Positions 44,940 through 54,143 of a DNA stretch of 64,000 bases are shown here, one piece after another; the stretch's first letter is position 1, and each line of letters starts with the position of its first letter. The stretch is from Nannocystis bainbridge (GTDB lineage Bacteria > Myxococcota_A > Polyangia > Nannocystales > Nannocystaceae). Under the pieces are notes generated by a model. It saw only the letters and a program-made list of their open reading frames with translations, was not told the DNA's origin and did no database searches. Where the stretch lies: assembly GCF_028368995.1 (NCBI RefSeq), contig NZ_JAQNDL010000003.1, forward strand, positions 1,054,001 to 1,118,000, given 5' to 3'. Both the position numbers and the translations under genes were made by a program.

Positions 44940-45480
44940 CGGCCTGCTCGATCCCCCCGTCGGTGCGCGCGACGCCGCGCCTCCCGGCCCGGCGGACTGC
45001 GACGATAGCAGGCGGGCGGGGCCGCGGACCAGACGGCTCCGCCTCGCGCCCCCGCGCGCACGCGCGCATGCGAGCGCGCGGCGGACGCCCGCCCACATCA
45101 CATGACCAATCGGACAGGTTCTGAAATTTGGCCGGAGGCCGCGGCCCGACGCCATGACTCTGGCGAACGAAGCGGAGCGCGGGCCCGCCCCGATCTGCCT
45201 CCGCGCCTCCTCGCGGCGTCGACGCGGAGGCGGCGGCGCGCCTCGCCGGGGCGCCTCGCGGATCTCCTCGCACACGCGGCTCCGCGCCTCGCCCCCGCGC
45301 CGGACCGGCCCCGGCGCCGCGATCTCGGCGCCGTCGGTCCGCGCTCCGCCGCGACGCGCTCGCTCGCGGCGCCGCCAAAGGCGATCGGCCGGGCCGGTCC
45401 ACCCACCACCCTGTCCCGAAGGACATGTCCGAACGCTCACTCCGTCCGGACATCCAGCCCTCCACCGGCTCGCTACGCGC
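44940..45480. other. Upstream region of the tssE operon, no gene seen
   Basis: No coding sequence is supported here. It should hold the promoter of the tssEFG operon on the minus strand. Bases 45095-45140 form an A+T-richer patch suited to a promoter. I looked for a sigma-54 -24/-12 site and found none that is convincing. The end near 45412-45430 carries a TGTCC-family dyad. Confidence 0.4.
45412..45430. repeat. TGTCC-CGAA-GGACA dyad joined to GGACATGTCC
   Basis: TGTCC (45412-45416) and GGACA (45421-45425) flank CGAA, and the second arm is also the first half of a perfect GGACATGTCC decamer at 45421-45430. Another half site, GTCCGGACAT, follows at about 45444. The site lies 51 bp past the stop of the GFA-family gene at 45481. 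Confidence 0.5.
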
Positions 45481-45888
45481 TCACGTCGGGTCCCTGGCGA
45501 ACGCCGTGACCTCTGCCGGCAACTGCACCCACGCGTGGCGGCGGCAGTCGTAGACCGAGTCCTGCGGCGGCGGGAAGCTCGGGTCGGCGAACGCCCCGAC
45601 CGCCACCAGCACCGGCGCGCCCTCGTCGCCCTCCTCCGTGTGGAACACCGACGACCCGCACACCGGGCAGAACCGGAACCTGAAGCTCGCCCCGCGATCG
45701 CCGGTCCGCACGTACTCGCTCGCCGCGCCGGTCACCGCGTACGGCCCCGCGAACGCCGCCAGGGCCGCGAACACGCTGCCCGTGCGCTGCTGGCAGGCGA
45801 GGCAGTGACACACCCCGACCCCGAGCGGCTCACCGTGGACTTCGATGCGCAGCTGGCCGCAGCAACAGGACGCCGTTCGCGAACGCAT
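45481..45888 (-). CDS. GFA/DUF636 family zinc protein (CENP-V/GFA domain)
   Basis: The predicted protein has 135 residues with the zinc-binding cysteine set of the glutathione-dependent formaldehyde-activating enzyme family: CCCGQL near the start, CHCLACQQRTGS, and FCPVCGSSVF. These cysteines bind structural and catalytic zinc. Members act on glutathione or other thiol adducts, but the substrate of this one is unknown. A strong AGGAGAACCACC site precedes ATG 45888. It stands alone, between the T6SS upstream region and the DUF808 gene. Confidence 0.85.
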   Translation of the reverse strand: MRSRTASCCCGQLRIEVHGEPLGVGVCHCLACQQRTGSVFAALAAFAGPYAVTGAASEYVRTGDRGASFRFRFCPVCGSSVFHTEEGDEGAPVLVAVGAFADPSFPPPQDSVYDCRRHAWVQLPAEVTAFARDPT

Positions 45889-46305
45889 GGTGGTTCTCCT
45901 CGGCGAGCGTAACCCACGCCGGCCCGGCGGGGCAACCACCGGGGCTCCGAGGACATGTCTCCATGAACATGCTCCAAAGCACATGCTCCAAAAGCCATGC
46001 CGTCATCGATCCTGCCTCCTCGCTATGATCGCCAATGGTGGGACCATCGATCGACTCGCATCGACCTCCCGGCTGCGCAATGATGGCAACCGGCGCAACG
46101 CCTCGGCCGGACTCGCGCCGAGCGCGAGCTGGGTCGCCGGATCGGGGTTCTCTCGCTCGGGCGAGTCCGCCGCCGCTCGCCGGTATCGCGCACTCGACAT
46201 TGCCGGCGCCCCGGTGCCCGCTCCCCGATTCAGGACTTCCGACGCGCCCACGACAAAGCACCCCGCGCTGGAGTACCGTGGCCTGGCTCGTCCGAGCCGA
46301 CTCGC
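45889..46305. other. Intergenic region with ACATG repeats
   Basis: These 417 bases between divergent genes hold no gene that I can support. At 45951-45999, GGACATGTCTCC is followed by AACATGCTCCAAA, CACATGCTCCAAAA and CCATGCC. They are direct repeats of an ACATGCTCCAAA unit, with a partial CATGT/ACATG stem. They lie 60-110 bp upstream of the GFA start. The rest (46000-46305) has no obvious signal. Confidence 0.4.
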
Positions 46306-47235
46306 ATGGCAGGCACCACGCTCTTCACCCTCCTCGACGACCTGGCCGCGCTGCTCGACGACGTCGCCGTCCTTACGAAAGTGGCGACCAAGAAGACCGC
46401 CGGGGTGCTCGGCGACGACCTGGCCCTCAACGCCGAGCAGGTGGCGGGCGTCATCCCGGAGCGCGAGCTGCCGGTCGTGTGGGCGGTGGCCAAGGGTTCC
46501 ACCGTCAACAAGGTGATCCTCGTGCCGTGCGCCCTGCTGATCAGCGCCGTGGCGAGCTGGGCGATCACCCCGCTGCTGATGCTGGGCGGCGCCTTCCTGT
46601 GCTACGAGGGCTGCGAGAAGCTGGCCCACCGCTGGCTCGCGCCGGCCGACGACGCGCGCCGCGAGGCCGCGCTGGTCCAGGCGATCGCCGACCCCGCCGT
46701 CGACATGGTCGCCTTCGAGCGGGACAAGATCCGCGGGGCCGTGCGCACCGACTTCATCCTCTCGGCCGAGGTCATCGTGATCTCGCTCGGCGCGGTCGCC
46801 TCGGCGCCGTTCCCCACCCGCGTGCTGACGCTCGTGACGGTCGCCCTGCTGATGACCATCGGCGTCTACGGCCTGGTCGCGGGCATCGTCAAGCTCGACG
46901 ACCTCGGCCTGCACCTCAGCAAGCGCACCGGTGTGACGCGACGGATCGGCGAGCTGATCTTGCGCGGCGCGCCCTACCTGATGAAGGGCCTGTCGATCGC
47001 CGGCACCGTCGCCATGTTCCTGGTCGGCGGCGGCATCCTCGTGCACGGGATCCCCGGCGCCGAGGCGCTCGGCCAGCGGCTCGCCGCCGTCGCCATCCCG
47101 GGCGCCAGCTTCATCCTGCCCAGCCTGTACAGCGGCCTCGTCGGCCTGCTCGTCGGCGCGCTCCTGCTCGCCGTCGTCACCGGCGTCCAGCGGCTCGTCC
47201 GCGGCTCGCGCGAGGCCACCGGCGGGTCCGCCTGA
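46306..47235 (+). CDS. DUF808 family inner-membrane protein (YedI-like)
   Basis: The predicted protein has 309 residues with the family's start (GTTLFTLLDDLAALLDDVAVLTK) and the GDDLALNAEQV motif. It has five or six membrane segments, for example VILVPCALLISAVASWAITPLL, VIVISLGAVAS, LVTVALLMTIGVYGLVAGIV, GTVAMFLVGGGILVHG and LVGLLVGALLLAVV. Family members are conserved membrane proteins of unknown role, sometimes proposed as transporters. The full family length of about 300 is present. It is monocistronic as far as can be seen. Confidence 0.88.
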   Translation: MAGTTLFTLLDDLAALLDDVAVLTKVATKKTAGVLGDDLALNAEQVAGVIPERELPVVWAVAKGSTVNKVILVPCALLISAVASWAITPLLMLGGAFLCYEGCEKLAHRWLAPADDARREAALVQAIADPAVDMVAFERDKIRGAVRTDFILSAEVIVISLGAVASAPFPTRVLTLVTVALLMTIGVYGLVAGIVKLDDLGLHLSKRTGVTRRIGELILRGAPYLMKGLSIAGTVAMFLVGGGILVHGIPGAEALGQRLAAVAIPGASFILPSLYSGLVGLLVGALLLAVVTGVQRLVRGSREATGGSA

Positions 47236-47498
47236 GCTGCAGATCCGCGCGCCGCGCCTCACCGTTCGCGGCGGCGGAGCCGCTTGGGACAGCGTCGCAG
47301 CCTCGGCGACCGTGACGGGTCACGCTGCGGCCGGCCCGGCTCGGCGGCTGCGATTGGGCACAGCGTCTCCAACGATTCGCAATCGTAGCACTCGCCCTCG
47401 CCGCATATCTCGACACCGGGCGCCGCTCGGCGAACCGCTCATTCTCGGCGGGCATCGGCGAGCGCCCACCCATGCAGCGCCGGACCCGCGCCCGGCGT

Positions 47499-47834
47499 TC
47501 ACGGCGACGGCGGCGGCTGGTTCTTGAGCGCCTCGATCCGCTGCTTCTCGGCCGCCTCCATGTCCTGCACTTCCTGGCTCTTGGGCCGCGGGGTCGACTT
47601 CATCCACGTCTTGCCCCGGTCATCCAGCTTCGTGTCGTAGCCCATGTTCCTGCAGCGCAGGGCCCCGGCCTCGTTGTTCTCCTCGAAGAACGTCGAGGGC
47701 GCGGGGCAGGCGTTCTTCTTGATCTCGACGCCGCAGGTCGACCCACCGTCCGGAAACTGGTGGATGCAGGTGCCGTCGGGGTTGCAGGCGGCGAGAACGG
47801 GGACCAGGAACAGGGCGAGGACGTACCGTGACAT
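47499..47834 (-). CDS. Small Cys-rich lipoprotein
   Basis: The predicted protein has 111 residues. MSRYVLALFLVPVLAAC is a clean lipoprotein signal (Cys17). The mature protein has five further cysteines (CIHQFPDGGSTCGVEIKKNAC...RCRNMGYD), suggesting a disulfide knot. A charged, helical C-terminal tail ends in Pro/Ser. I do not know a named family. I chose ATG 47834 for the signal. The frame is open to 47948. It is convergent with the DUF808 gene (263 bp apart, nothing recognised between). Confidence 0.7.
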   Translation of the reverse strand: MSRYVLALFLVPVLAACNPDGTCIHQFPDGGSTCGVEIKKNACPAPSTFFEENNEAGALRCRNMGYDTKLDDRGKTWMKSTPRPKSQEVQDMEAAEKQRIEALKNQPPPSP

Positions 47835-48744
47835 GGAGCTGGACGGTACGAGGGACCTTCGTGGCGCGTCAAGCGGCAGCCCCCCCTGGGCCCACGCGCA
47901 CGGCCGCCTGAAGCGACGATGGCGATAAAGACAGCGGCGGCGAATCACCGCGTCGGCTCAGCGTTCTCGGGGGTGGCGAGCCCCGAGCGCCCGATTGGCG
48001 CGCGCAGCCGGAGACGGGCGTGGCCCACTGCGGCATCGTCCCCGCGAGTCCGTCGAGCTGCGCGAGGGCGTCGCGCATTGCCGGGACCTCCGCGGTGACT
48101 CTCTCCCTGTGGGTGACCCGAGGCGCCGAAGCTCGCGGCGCATGAATGTCGGAGATCGGGAGCCCGAAGTCAGAGACATCAGCGAGCGCGCACGATGTCT
48201 GTCTCGATCTCGCCTGACGCACGCCGCCGCGAAGATCATCGCGACCGCGGCCGATGATGACTCGCCGTCGCCATGCACGGTGGCAGCCCATCGTGTCGGG
48301 CGTGCCAGGGACCTGCCGCGATCGACAGGTCCCTCGCACGAGGGCCGCGGCGGTCGCGTCCGCCGGCTCTCCGCATCGGCGCCGCGGACCGGCGACGGCG
48401 GGCTCATCCTCGACGACCTCGGGCCGTAACCACCCTCATGCAGAGCCCGGCGGAGCATCGCGCATGGCGACCTGATCATCCGCGGACCCGGGTTGACATT
48501 GTGGACGTCCGGCTATCACCTCATTCGCGGTCCGATGACTCGTCACGCGCCAAGCGTGGTGGCGAAAATTGCGCCACGACCCCCAAATCCTTCGTATCGA
48601 GCCACCGCCGCCGCCTCGCCGCCCCGAGCACGACTTGCCCGGTGATTCTCCGCAAGTGCTGTCCTGCGCGGCGCGGCGGGACGCCGACCTGCACGGGCGC
48701 GGGTGCTTCTCAGTCCGACCTCGGTGGGGTAATGGACATCCACC
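47835..48744. other. 910-bp region without a supported gene
   Basis: ORFs on both strands here are Arg/Ser-rich and lack ribosome sites, so I reject them. A strong stem-loop lies at 48301-48340. The last 250 bp should carry the promoter of the histidine kinase at 48745. A weak candidate is TTGACA at 48493 with TATCAC at 48514, but the 15-nt spacing is short. Confidence 0.35.
48301..48340. repeat. Long stem-loop in the gene-poor region
   Basis: CGTGC (48301-48305), one unpaired base, then AGGGACCTG (48307-48315) pair with CAGGTCCCT (48326-48334), one base, and GCACG (48336-48340), around a 10-nt loop. That is 14 paired bases. Its inner arms share CAGGTCC with the TGTCC family, but the spacing differs. 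It could be a terminator or a structured RNA. No gene is adjacent. Confidence 0.45.
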
Positions 48745-51700
48745 ATGGCGCTCGACTCGGATGCTCTCCCCAGCCGCTCGGGTCGGCTGCACGTGCTCGC
48801 CGGTGGCGGCGAGATGGGCGCCCGCATGCGGGAGATCGACTGGGCGGCCACGCCGCTCGGCCCCGTCGACGCCTGGCCGCAGAGCCTCAAGACCTGCGTC
48901 CGCATCATCCTGACCTCGCTCCAGCCGATGTTCGTCTGGTGGGGCGACGACCTCATCAATCTTTACAACGACGCCTACAAGTCGATCGTCGGCGGCAAGC
49001 ACCCGGAGGCGCTCGGCCAGCCCGCCTCCGTCGTGTGGCGCGAGATCTGGGATCAGGTCGGCCCGCGCGCCGCCTCGGCGATGCGCCTCAACGAGGGCAC
49101 CTACGACGAGGCCCTGCTGCTGATCATGGAGCGTTACGGCTACCCGGAGGAGACGTACTACACGTTCTCCTACAGCCCGGTGCCGAACGATCAGGGCGGG
49201 ACCGGCGGCATCATCTGCGCCAACACCGACGACACCCAGCGGATCCTCGGCGAGCGCCAGCTCGCGCTGCTGCGCGAGCTCGCGGCCCGCACCGCCGACG
49301 CACGCACCTGGGCGGAGGTATGCGCTCGCGGAGCGGCGTCGCTGCAGACCAACCCCAAGGACCTGCCGTTCGCGCTGATCTACATCGCCGACGCCGACCG
49401 GCGCCGCGTGCAGCTCGCGGGGGCCGCCGGGCTCCCGCCTGGCCACGCCGGCGCGCCCGAGTTCGTGTCGACGCTCGAGGACTCCGTGTGGCCGTTCGCC
49501 GAGGCGCTACAGGGCCACGAGCGCGTGGTCGAGCTGCCACCTGTCCTCAAGGACATCCCGTCCGGCGCCTGGCCGCGGCCGCCGACGCACGCCGTCGCGC
49601 TGCCGATCTCCCCGTCGGGCGAGACCGGCCGCGCCGGGGTCCTGATCGTCGGGCTCAACCCGTTCCGTCAGCTCGACGACAACTACCGCGGCTTCTTGCA
49701 GCTGGCCGCCGGGCAGCTCGCGGCCAGCATCGCCAACGCGCTGGCGTACGAGGAGGAGCGGCGGCGGGCCGAGGCGCTCGCCGAGCTCGATCGCGCCAAG
49801 ACCATCTTCTTCAGCAACGTCAGCCACGAGTTTCGCACCCCGCTGACGCTGATGCTCGGCCCGCTCGAGGACGCGCTGTCCTCGGCGCAGCGCCGGCTCG
49901 TGGGCGCCGATCTCGACACCGCGTACCGCAACGCCGTCCGCCTGCTCAAGCTCGTCAACGTGCTGCTCGACTTCTCGCGCATCGAGGCCGGCCGGATCCA
50001 GGCCTCGTACGAGCCGACCGACCTGGCGGCGCTGACCACCGACCTGGCGAGCGCGTTCCGCTCGGCCATCGAGCGCGCCGGGCTCGTCTTCACCGTCGAT
50101 TGCCCGCCGCTGCCCGAGCCGATCCACGTCGACCACGACATGTGGGAGAAGATCGTGCTCAACCTGCTCTCGAACGCGCTCAAGTTCACGTTCGAGGGCA
50201 CGATCGCGGTCGCGCTGCGCCTGCACGGCGACCAGCTCGAGCTGGCCGTGAGCGACACCGGCACCGGCATCCCCGAGCACGAGCTGCCGCACCTGTTCCG
50301 GCGCTTTCATCAGGTCCAGGGCGCGCGCTCGCGGACGCACGAGGGCTCGGGCATCGGGCTCGCGCTGGTCCACGAGCTCGTGCGCCTGCACGGCGGGACG
50401 CTCCACGTCACCAGCGAGGTCGGCGTCGGCACCACGTTCACGGTCGCGATCCCTCGCGGCCACGCGCACCTGCCCGCCGATCGGCTGGGCGCCCGCCGCA
50501 CCCAGGTCTCGTCGGCGACCGGCGCGGCGCCCTACGTGCAGGAGGCGCTGCGCTGGCTGGCCGGCCCGCAGCAAGACGACGACCTCGGCGAGGACGCGCT
50601 CGGCCCGGCCTCCGATCCGGGGCTCGACGCCGGACCGCCGGCGCGCATCCTCCTCGCCGACGACAACGCCGACATGCGCGACTACGTCGGCCGCGTGCTG
50701 CAGCAGCGGTGGATCGTCGAAGCCGTGCCCGACGGCGCCGTCGCGCTCGCGACGGCCCTCGATCGCCCGCCCGACCTCGTCTTGACCGACGTCATGATGC
50801 CGAACCTCGACGGCTTCGGCCTGCTCCACGCGCTGCGCGAGGACCCGCGCACGCGGCGGATCCCGGTGCTGATGCTGTCGGCGCGCGCCGGCGAGGAGTC
50901 GCGCATCGAGGGCCTCGAGGCCGGCGCCGACGACTACCTCGTCAAGCCGTTCTCCGCCCGCGAGTTGGTCGCCCGCGTCGCCACCCACCTGCAGATCGCC
51001 CGCCTGCGCGCCGTCGCCGAGCACGAGCGCGCCAAGCTGTACGACCTGTTCATGCAGGCGCCCGTGCCGATCGCCGTGTTCGTCGGTCCGGAGCACCGCT
51101 ACGAGGTCGCCAACCCGCCGATCTGCGAGATGCTCGGGCGCCCGGAGCTGGTCGGCAAGACCATGCGCGAGGCGTTCCCGGAGATCGGCGAGCACGCCGT
51201 GATCGCCTCGCTCGACGCCGTGCTGGCGACCGGAGAGCCGGTCCACGTGTTCGAGCTCAACATCCCGCTCCTGCGCCACGGCGCGATCCGGGACGCTTAC
51301 TTCAACTACGTCGCCCAGCCGATCCGCGACCCCAGCGGCGCGGTCACCGGCGCCATGGTCGTCGCCTTCGAGGTCACCGAGCAGGTGCTCGCGCGCCACC
51401 GCGTCGAGCGGCTGTCCGAGGAGCTGGCCCTCTCCAACAAGGAGCTCGACCAGTACGCCTACGTCGCCTCGCACGACCTCAAGGCGCCGCTGCGGGGGAT
51501 CGCCAGCCTGTCGCAGTGGATCGAGGAGGCGCTCGGCGACAAGCTCGACGAGGAGTCGCAGACGCACATGCACCTGCTGCGTCGGCGCGTGTTCCGCCTC
51601 GAGACACTGATCGACGGGATCCTCCACTATTCGCGCGCCGGCCGGGTCCGCGTCGACGCGACCACCGTCGACACCGGCCAGCTGCTCGCCGAGGTGGTCG

Positions 51701-52104
51701 AGCTGCTGTCCCCGCCGCCCTCCGCGCGGATCTCGATCGCCCCGGGCATGCCGACGCTGACCACCGAGCGCATCCCGCTCCAGCAGGTGTTCCAGAACCT
51801 GATCGGCAACGCCCTGAAGCACGCGCACCGCGACGACATCCAGATCGCCGTCACCGGCCGCGACGCCGGCCAGCTCTACGAATTCTCGATCCGCGACGAC
51901 GGGCCGGGGATCGCGCCGGAGTTCCACGAGCGGATCTGGGGCCTGTTCCAGACCCTCGAGTCGCGCGACAAATTCGAGGGCGCCGGGATCGGGCTGTCGG
52001 TCGTCAAGAAGATCGTCGAGAGCCGCGGAGGCAGCGTCGCCCTCGAGTCGCGACCCGGCGCGGGCGCGACGTTCCTCGTGCGCTGGCCCAAGCGCTCCGG
52101 CTGA
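48745..52104 (+). CDS. Double hybrid histidine kinase: PAS-GAF-HK-REC-PAS-HK
   Basis: This 1119-residue sensor has no membrane segment and is probably cytoplasmic. In order: a PAS-like region (about 20-170), a GAF-like region (about 180-340), a first histidine kinase with SHEFRTPL (His360) and the N and G boxes (NLLSNALKF, DTGTGIPE, GSGIGLALV), and a receiver domain (about 632-745) with phospho-acceptor D682 in LTDVMMP and K in VKPFS. A second PAS follows (about 770-890), then a second kinase of the phytochrome type with SHDLKAPLR (His910), NLIGNALKH, DDGPGIAPE and GAGIGLSVV. Both ATP sites look complete. The single-domain receiver 94 bp downstream matches the partner expected for the second kinase. 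A TGTCC dyad lies in the GAF-coding part. Confidence 0.9.
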   Translation: MALDSDALPSRSGRLHVLAGGGEMGARMREIDWAATPLGPVDAWPQSLKTCVRIILTSLQPMFVWWGDDLINLYNDAYKSIVGGKHPEALGQPASVVWREIWDQVGPRAASAMRLNEGTYDEALLLIMERYGYPEETYYTFSYSPVPNDQGGTGGIICANTDDTQRILGERQLALLRELAARTADARTWAEVCARGAASLQTNPKDLPFALIYIADADRRRVQLAGAAGLPPGHAGAPEFVSTLEDSVWPFAEALQGHERVVELPPVLKDIPSGAWPRPPTHAVALPISPSGETGRAGVLIVGLNPFRQLDDNYRGFLQLAAGQLAASIANALAYEEERRRAEALAELDRAKTIFFSNVSHEFRTPLTLMLGPLEDALSSAQRRLVGADLDTAYRNAVRLLKLVNVLLDFSRIEAGRIQASYEPTDLAALTTDLASAFRSAIERAGLVFTVDCPPLPEPIHVDHDMWEKIVLNLLSNALKFTFEGTIAVALRLHGDQLELAVSDTGTGIPEHELPHLFRRFHQVQGARSRTHEGSGIGLALVHELVRLHGGTLHVTSEVGVGTTFTVAIPRGHAHLPADRLGARRTQVSSATGAAPYVQEALRWLAGPQQDDDLGEDALGPASDPGLDAGPPARILLADDNADMRDYVGRVLQQRWIVEAVPDGAVALATALDRPPDLVLTDVMMPNLDGFGLLHALREDPRTRRIPVLMLSARAGEESRIEGLEAGADDYLVKPFSARELVARVATHLQIARLRAVAEHERAKLYDLFMQAPVPIAVFVGPEHRYEVANPPICEMLGRPELVGKTMREAFPEIGEHAVIASLDAVLATGEPVHVFELNIPLLRHGAIRDAYFNYVAQPIRDPSGAVTGAMVVAFEVTEQVLARHRVERLSEELALSNKELDQYAYVASHDLKAPLRGIASLSQWIEEALGDKLDEESQTHMHLLRRRVFRLETLIDGILHYSRAGRVRVDATTVDTGQLLAEVVELLSPPPSARISIAPGMPTLTTERIPLQQVFQNLIGNALKHAHRDDIQIAVTGRDAGQLYEFSIRDDGPGIAPEFHERIWGLFQTLESRDKFEGAGIGLSVVKKIVESRGGSVALESRPGAGATFLVRWPKRSG
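49542..49555 (+). repeat. TGTCC-TCAA-GGACA dyad inside the histidine kinase gene
   Basis: Exact 5-bp arms and a TCAA loop lie in frame and encode PPVLKDIPS in the GAF-like region. This is one of four dyads of the family within genes. Confidence 0.45.
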
Positions 52105-52197
52105 GGGCGAGCCGGCGCAGCTTGATTTCTTGGCCCGACGCACCGAAGCTGAAACACCCTCCATCCTCCCGGCGACCGGCACGACAACGAGCCCACG

Positions 52198-52611
52198 ATG
52201 GACAACCGCGAGCTACACATCCTCCTGGTCGATGACGACGAGGTCGACGTCCTGACCATCAAGCGCGCCTTCCAGCGCAACCGGCTGACCAACCCGATCC
52301 ACGTCGCCCACAACGGGCTCGAGGCGCTCGAGCGCCTGCGCGACGGCTCGCTGGGGCCGCGCCGGCTGGTGCTGCTCGACATCAACATGCCGAAGATGAA
52401 CGGCATCGAGTTCCTGCGGGCCGTGCGCGCCGACCCGGCGCTGCAGGCCACCTCGGTCGTCGTGCTGACGACCTCGAACGAGGAGCGCGACCGCGTCGAC
52501 GCGTTCAAGCTCAACGTCGCCGGCTACCTGCTCAAGCCGGTCAGCTTCGGCAACTTCATCGACCTGATGGCGACGCTCAACAAGTACTGGACCCTGGTCG
52601 AGATGCCGTGA
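52198..52611 (+). CDS. Single-domain response regulator (Rcp1-like)
   Basis: The 137-residue protein is only a receiver domain: VDDDEVD at the acidic pocket, D61 in VLLDINMPKMNG, T in VVVLTTSN and K in LLKPVSF. Proteins with the RAFQRNRLTNPIHVA motif pair with phytochrome-type kinases. It is encoded 94 bp after the double kinase and overlaps the next kinase gene by 4 nt, so it likely takes phosphate from one or both of them and acts by protein contact, as it has no output domain. Confidence 0.9.
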   Translation: MDNRELHILLVDDDEVDVLTIKRAFQRNRLTNPIHVAHNGLEALERLRDGSLGPRRLVLLDINMPKMNGIEFLRAVRADPALQATSVVVLTTSNEERDRVDAFKLNVAGYLLKPVSFGNFIDLMATLNKYWTLVEMP

Positions 52612-54107
52612 CCACGCCTCACCCCGACCTGGACTACGTTTCGAACCCGCGTCCCGGCGAGCCGGTGCGCGTGCTGGTGATCGACGACGACGAGGTCGAC
52701 CGCGAGCTGGTGCGGCGGGCCTTCGCCAAGTCCGGCCTCGAGGTGACGCTGATCGAGGACGACGACCCGATCGCCGCGCTCGAGCGTCTGCGCCGGTCGC
52801 CGGTCGAGGTCGTGCTGCTCGACTATCAGTTCCCGCGCCACGACGGGCTGGTCGTGCTGCGCGGGCTGCGGGAGCTCGACGTGTTCGTGCCGGCGATCGT
52901 GCTCACCGGGCACGAGGACACCGCGCTGGCGGTCGAGCTGATGAAGAACGGCGCGGTCGACTACATCGCCAAGGGCGCGCTGACGCCTCAGCGGCTCGCG
53001 CAGAGCGTCCGCCACGCCCTGCGCCTGCGCGCCTCGGAGCTGGCGACCCGCGCCGCCCAGGAGGCCCTGCGCGCCAGCGAGGAGTTCAGCCGCCGGATCT
53101 TCGAGTCGAGCCACGACGGCATCATCGTGCTCGACCTCGAGGGCCACATCCTTTCGATCAGCCCCGGCGGCCTGCGCCTGCTCGGCGCCGCCGGGCCCGA
53201 CCAGCTGCGCGGCCGCTCGTGGGTCGACCTGTGGAGCAGCGCGCACCGCCAGGAGGTCGCCGGGGCGCTCGCCGAGGCGCTCGCCGGCAAGGTCGGTCGG
53301 GTCGTCGGCCTCGGTCCCACCCTCGACGGCGCGCAGATGTGGTGGGACGTCATCGTCTCGCCGGTGCTCGCCGCCAGCGGCAAGCCCGAGCGGCTGGTCG
53401 CCACGGCGCGCGACGTCACCGAGCAGCGGCGGCAGGCGGAGTTCGAGCAGCAGCTGATCGGCATCGTCAGCCACGACCTGCGCAACCCGCTGTCGGCGAT
53501 GCTGACCGGCGCCTCGCTGCTGTCCGAGCTGCTGCCGCCCGACTCGCCGCTCGCCGAGATCGTGCAGCGCATCGATCGCAGCGGTCAGCGCGCGACCCGG
53601 CTGATCCGCGACCTGCTCGACTTCACGCAGGTGCGCGCCAGCGGGCGGCTCCCGATCGATCCGCAGCCGGTCGAGATCCACGAGGTGTGCCGCCAGGTGG
53701 TCGACGAGGTGGCGCTCAACCATCCCGACCGCCTCATCGTCCATCAGCCCGAGGGCGACGGCGAAGGCAATTGGGATCCCGATCGGCTCGCCCAGGCCGT
53801 CGGCAACCTCGTCCACAACGCGCTCAGCTACGGGCTCTCCGGCACGCCCGTCACCGTGCGCAGCGTCTGCCACGGCGCGCGCGCGCAGGTGCTCGTGCAC
53901 AACATGGGGCCGCCCATCCCGCCGGAGTCGATCCCCTGGCTGTTCCAGCCGTTCCGCCGCGGCGAGCAGCGCCTCGATCGCGAGCGCAGCATCGGCCTCG
54001 GCCTGTTCATCGTCCGCGAGATCGTCGACGCCCACGGCGGGCACGTCGCCGTGCGCTCGGCCGCGGGCGAAGGCACGACCTTCCACATCGAGCTGCCGCG
54101 CGCCTAG
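52608..54107 (+). CDS. Receiver-PAS-histidine kinase
   Basis: The predicted protein has 499 residues. An N-terminal receiver has D72 in VLLDYQFPRHDG and an AKGAL in place of the usual KP motif. A PAS domain covers about 158-275 (FSRRIFESSHDGIIVLDLEG). The kinase domain carries VSHDLRNPL (His289), NLVHNALSYG, and GLGLFIVREI in the G2 box. The G1 box is unusual, with HNMGPPIPPES in place of DxGxG, but the fold appears complete. The start GTG 52608 overlaps the upstream regulator stop (GTGA). A signal relay kinase-regulator-kinase is suggested. No membrane segment is seen. Confidence 0.9.
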   Translation: MTTPHPDLDYVSNPRPGEPVRVLVIDDDEVDRELVRRAFAKSGLEVTLIEDDDPIAALERLRRSPVEVVLLDYQFPRHDGLVVLRGLRELDVFVPAIVLTGHEDTALAVELMKNGAVDYIAKGALTPQRLAQSVRHALRLRASELATRAAQEALRASEEFSRRIFESSHDGIIVLDLEGHILSISPGGLRLLGAAGPDQLRGRSWVDLWSSAHRQEVAGALAEALAGKVGRVVGLGPTLDGAQMWWDVIVSPVLAASGKPERLVATARDVTEQRRQAEFEQQLIGIVSHDLRNPLSAMLTGASLLSELLPPDSPLAEIVQRIDRSGQRATRLIRDLLDFTQVRASGRLPIDPQPVEIHEVCRQVVDEVALNHPDRLIVHQPEGDGEGNWDPDRLAQAVGNLVHNALSYGLSGTPVTVRSVCHGARAQVLVHNMGPPIPPESIPWLFQPFRRGEQRLDRERSIGLGLFIVREIVDAHGGHVAVRSAAGEGTTFHIELPRA

Positions 54108-54143
54108 GCGTCCTCGACGGCCGCGCACGCCGCCGCCGGCGAA

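Noticed and set aside
44940..45410. Sigma-54 promoter for the T6SS operon
   Set aside because: I searched the minus strand for TGGC-N8-TTGC-type sites and found no convincing match.
48493..48519. TTGACA...TATCAC promoter before the double kinase
   Set aside because: The 15-nt spacing is short and the -10 box poor, and it lies about 230 bp from the start codon. It is too weak to list as a feature.
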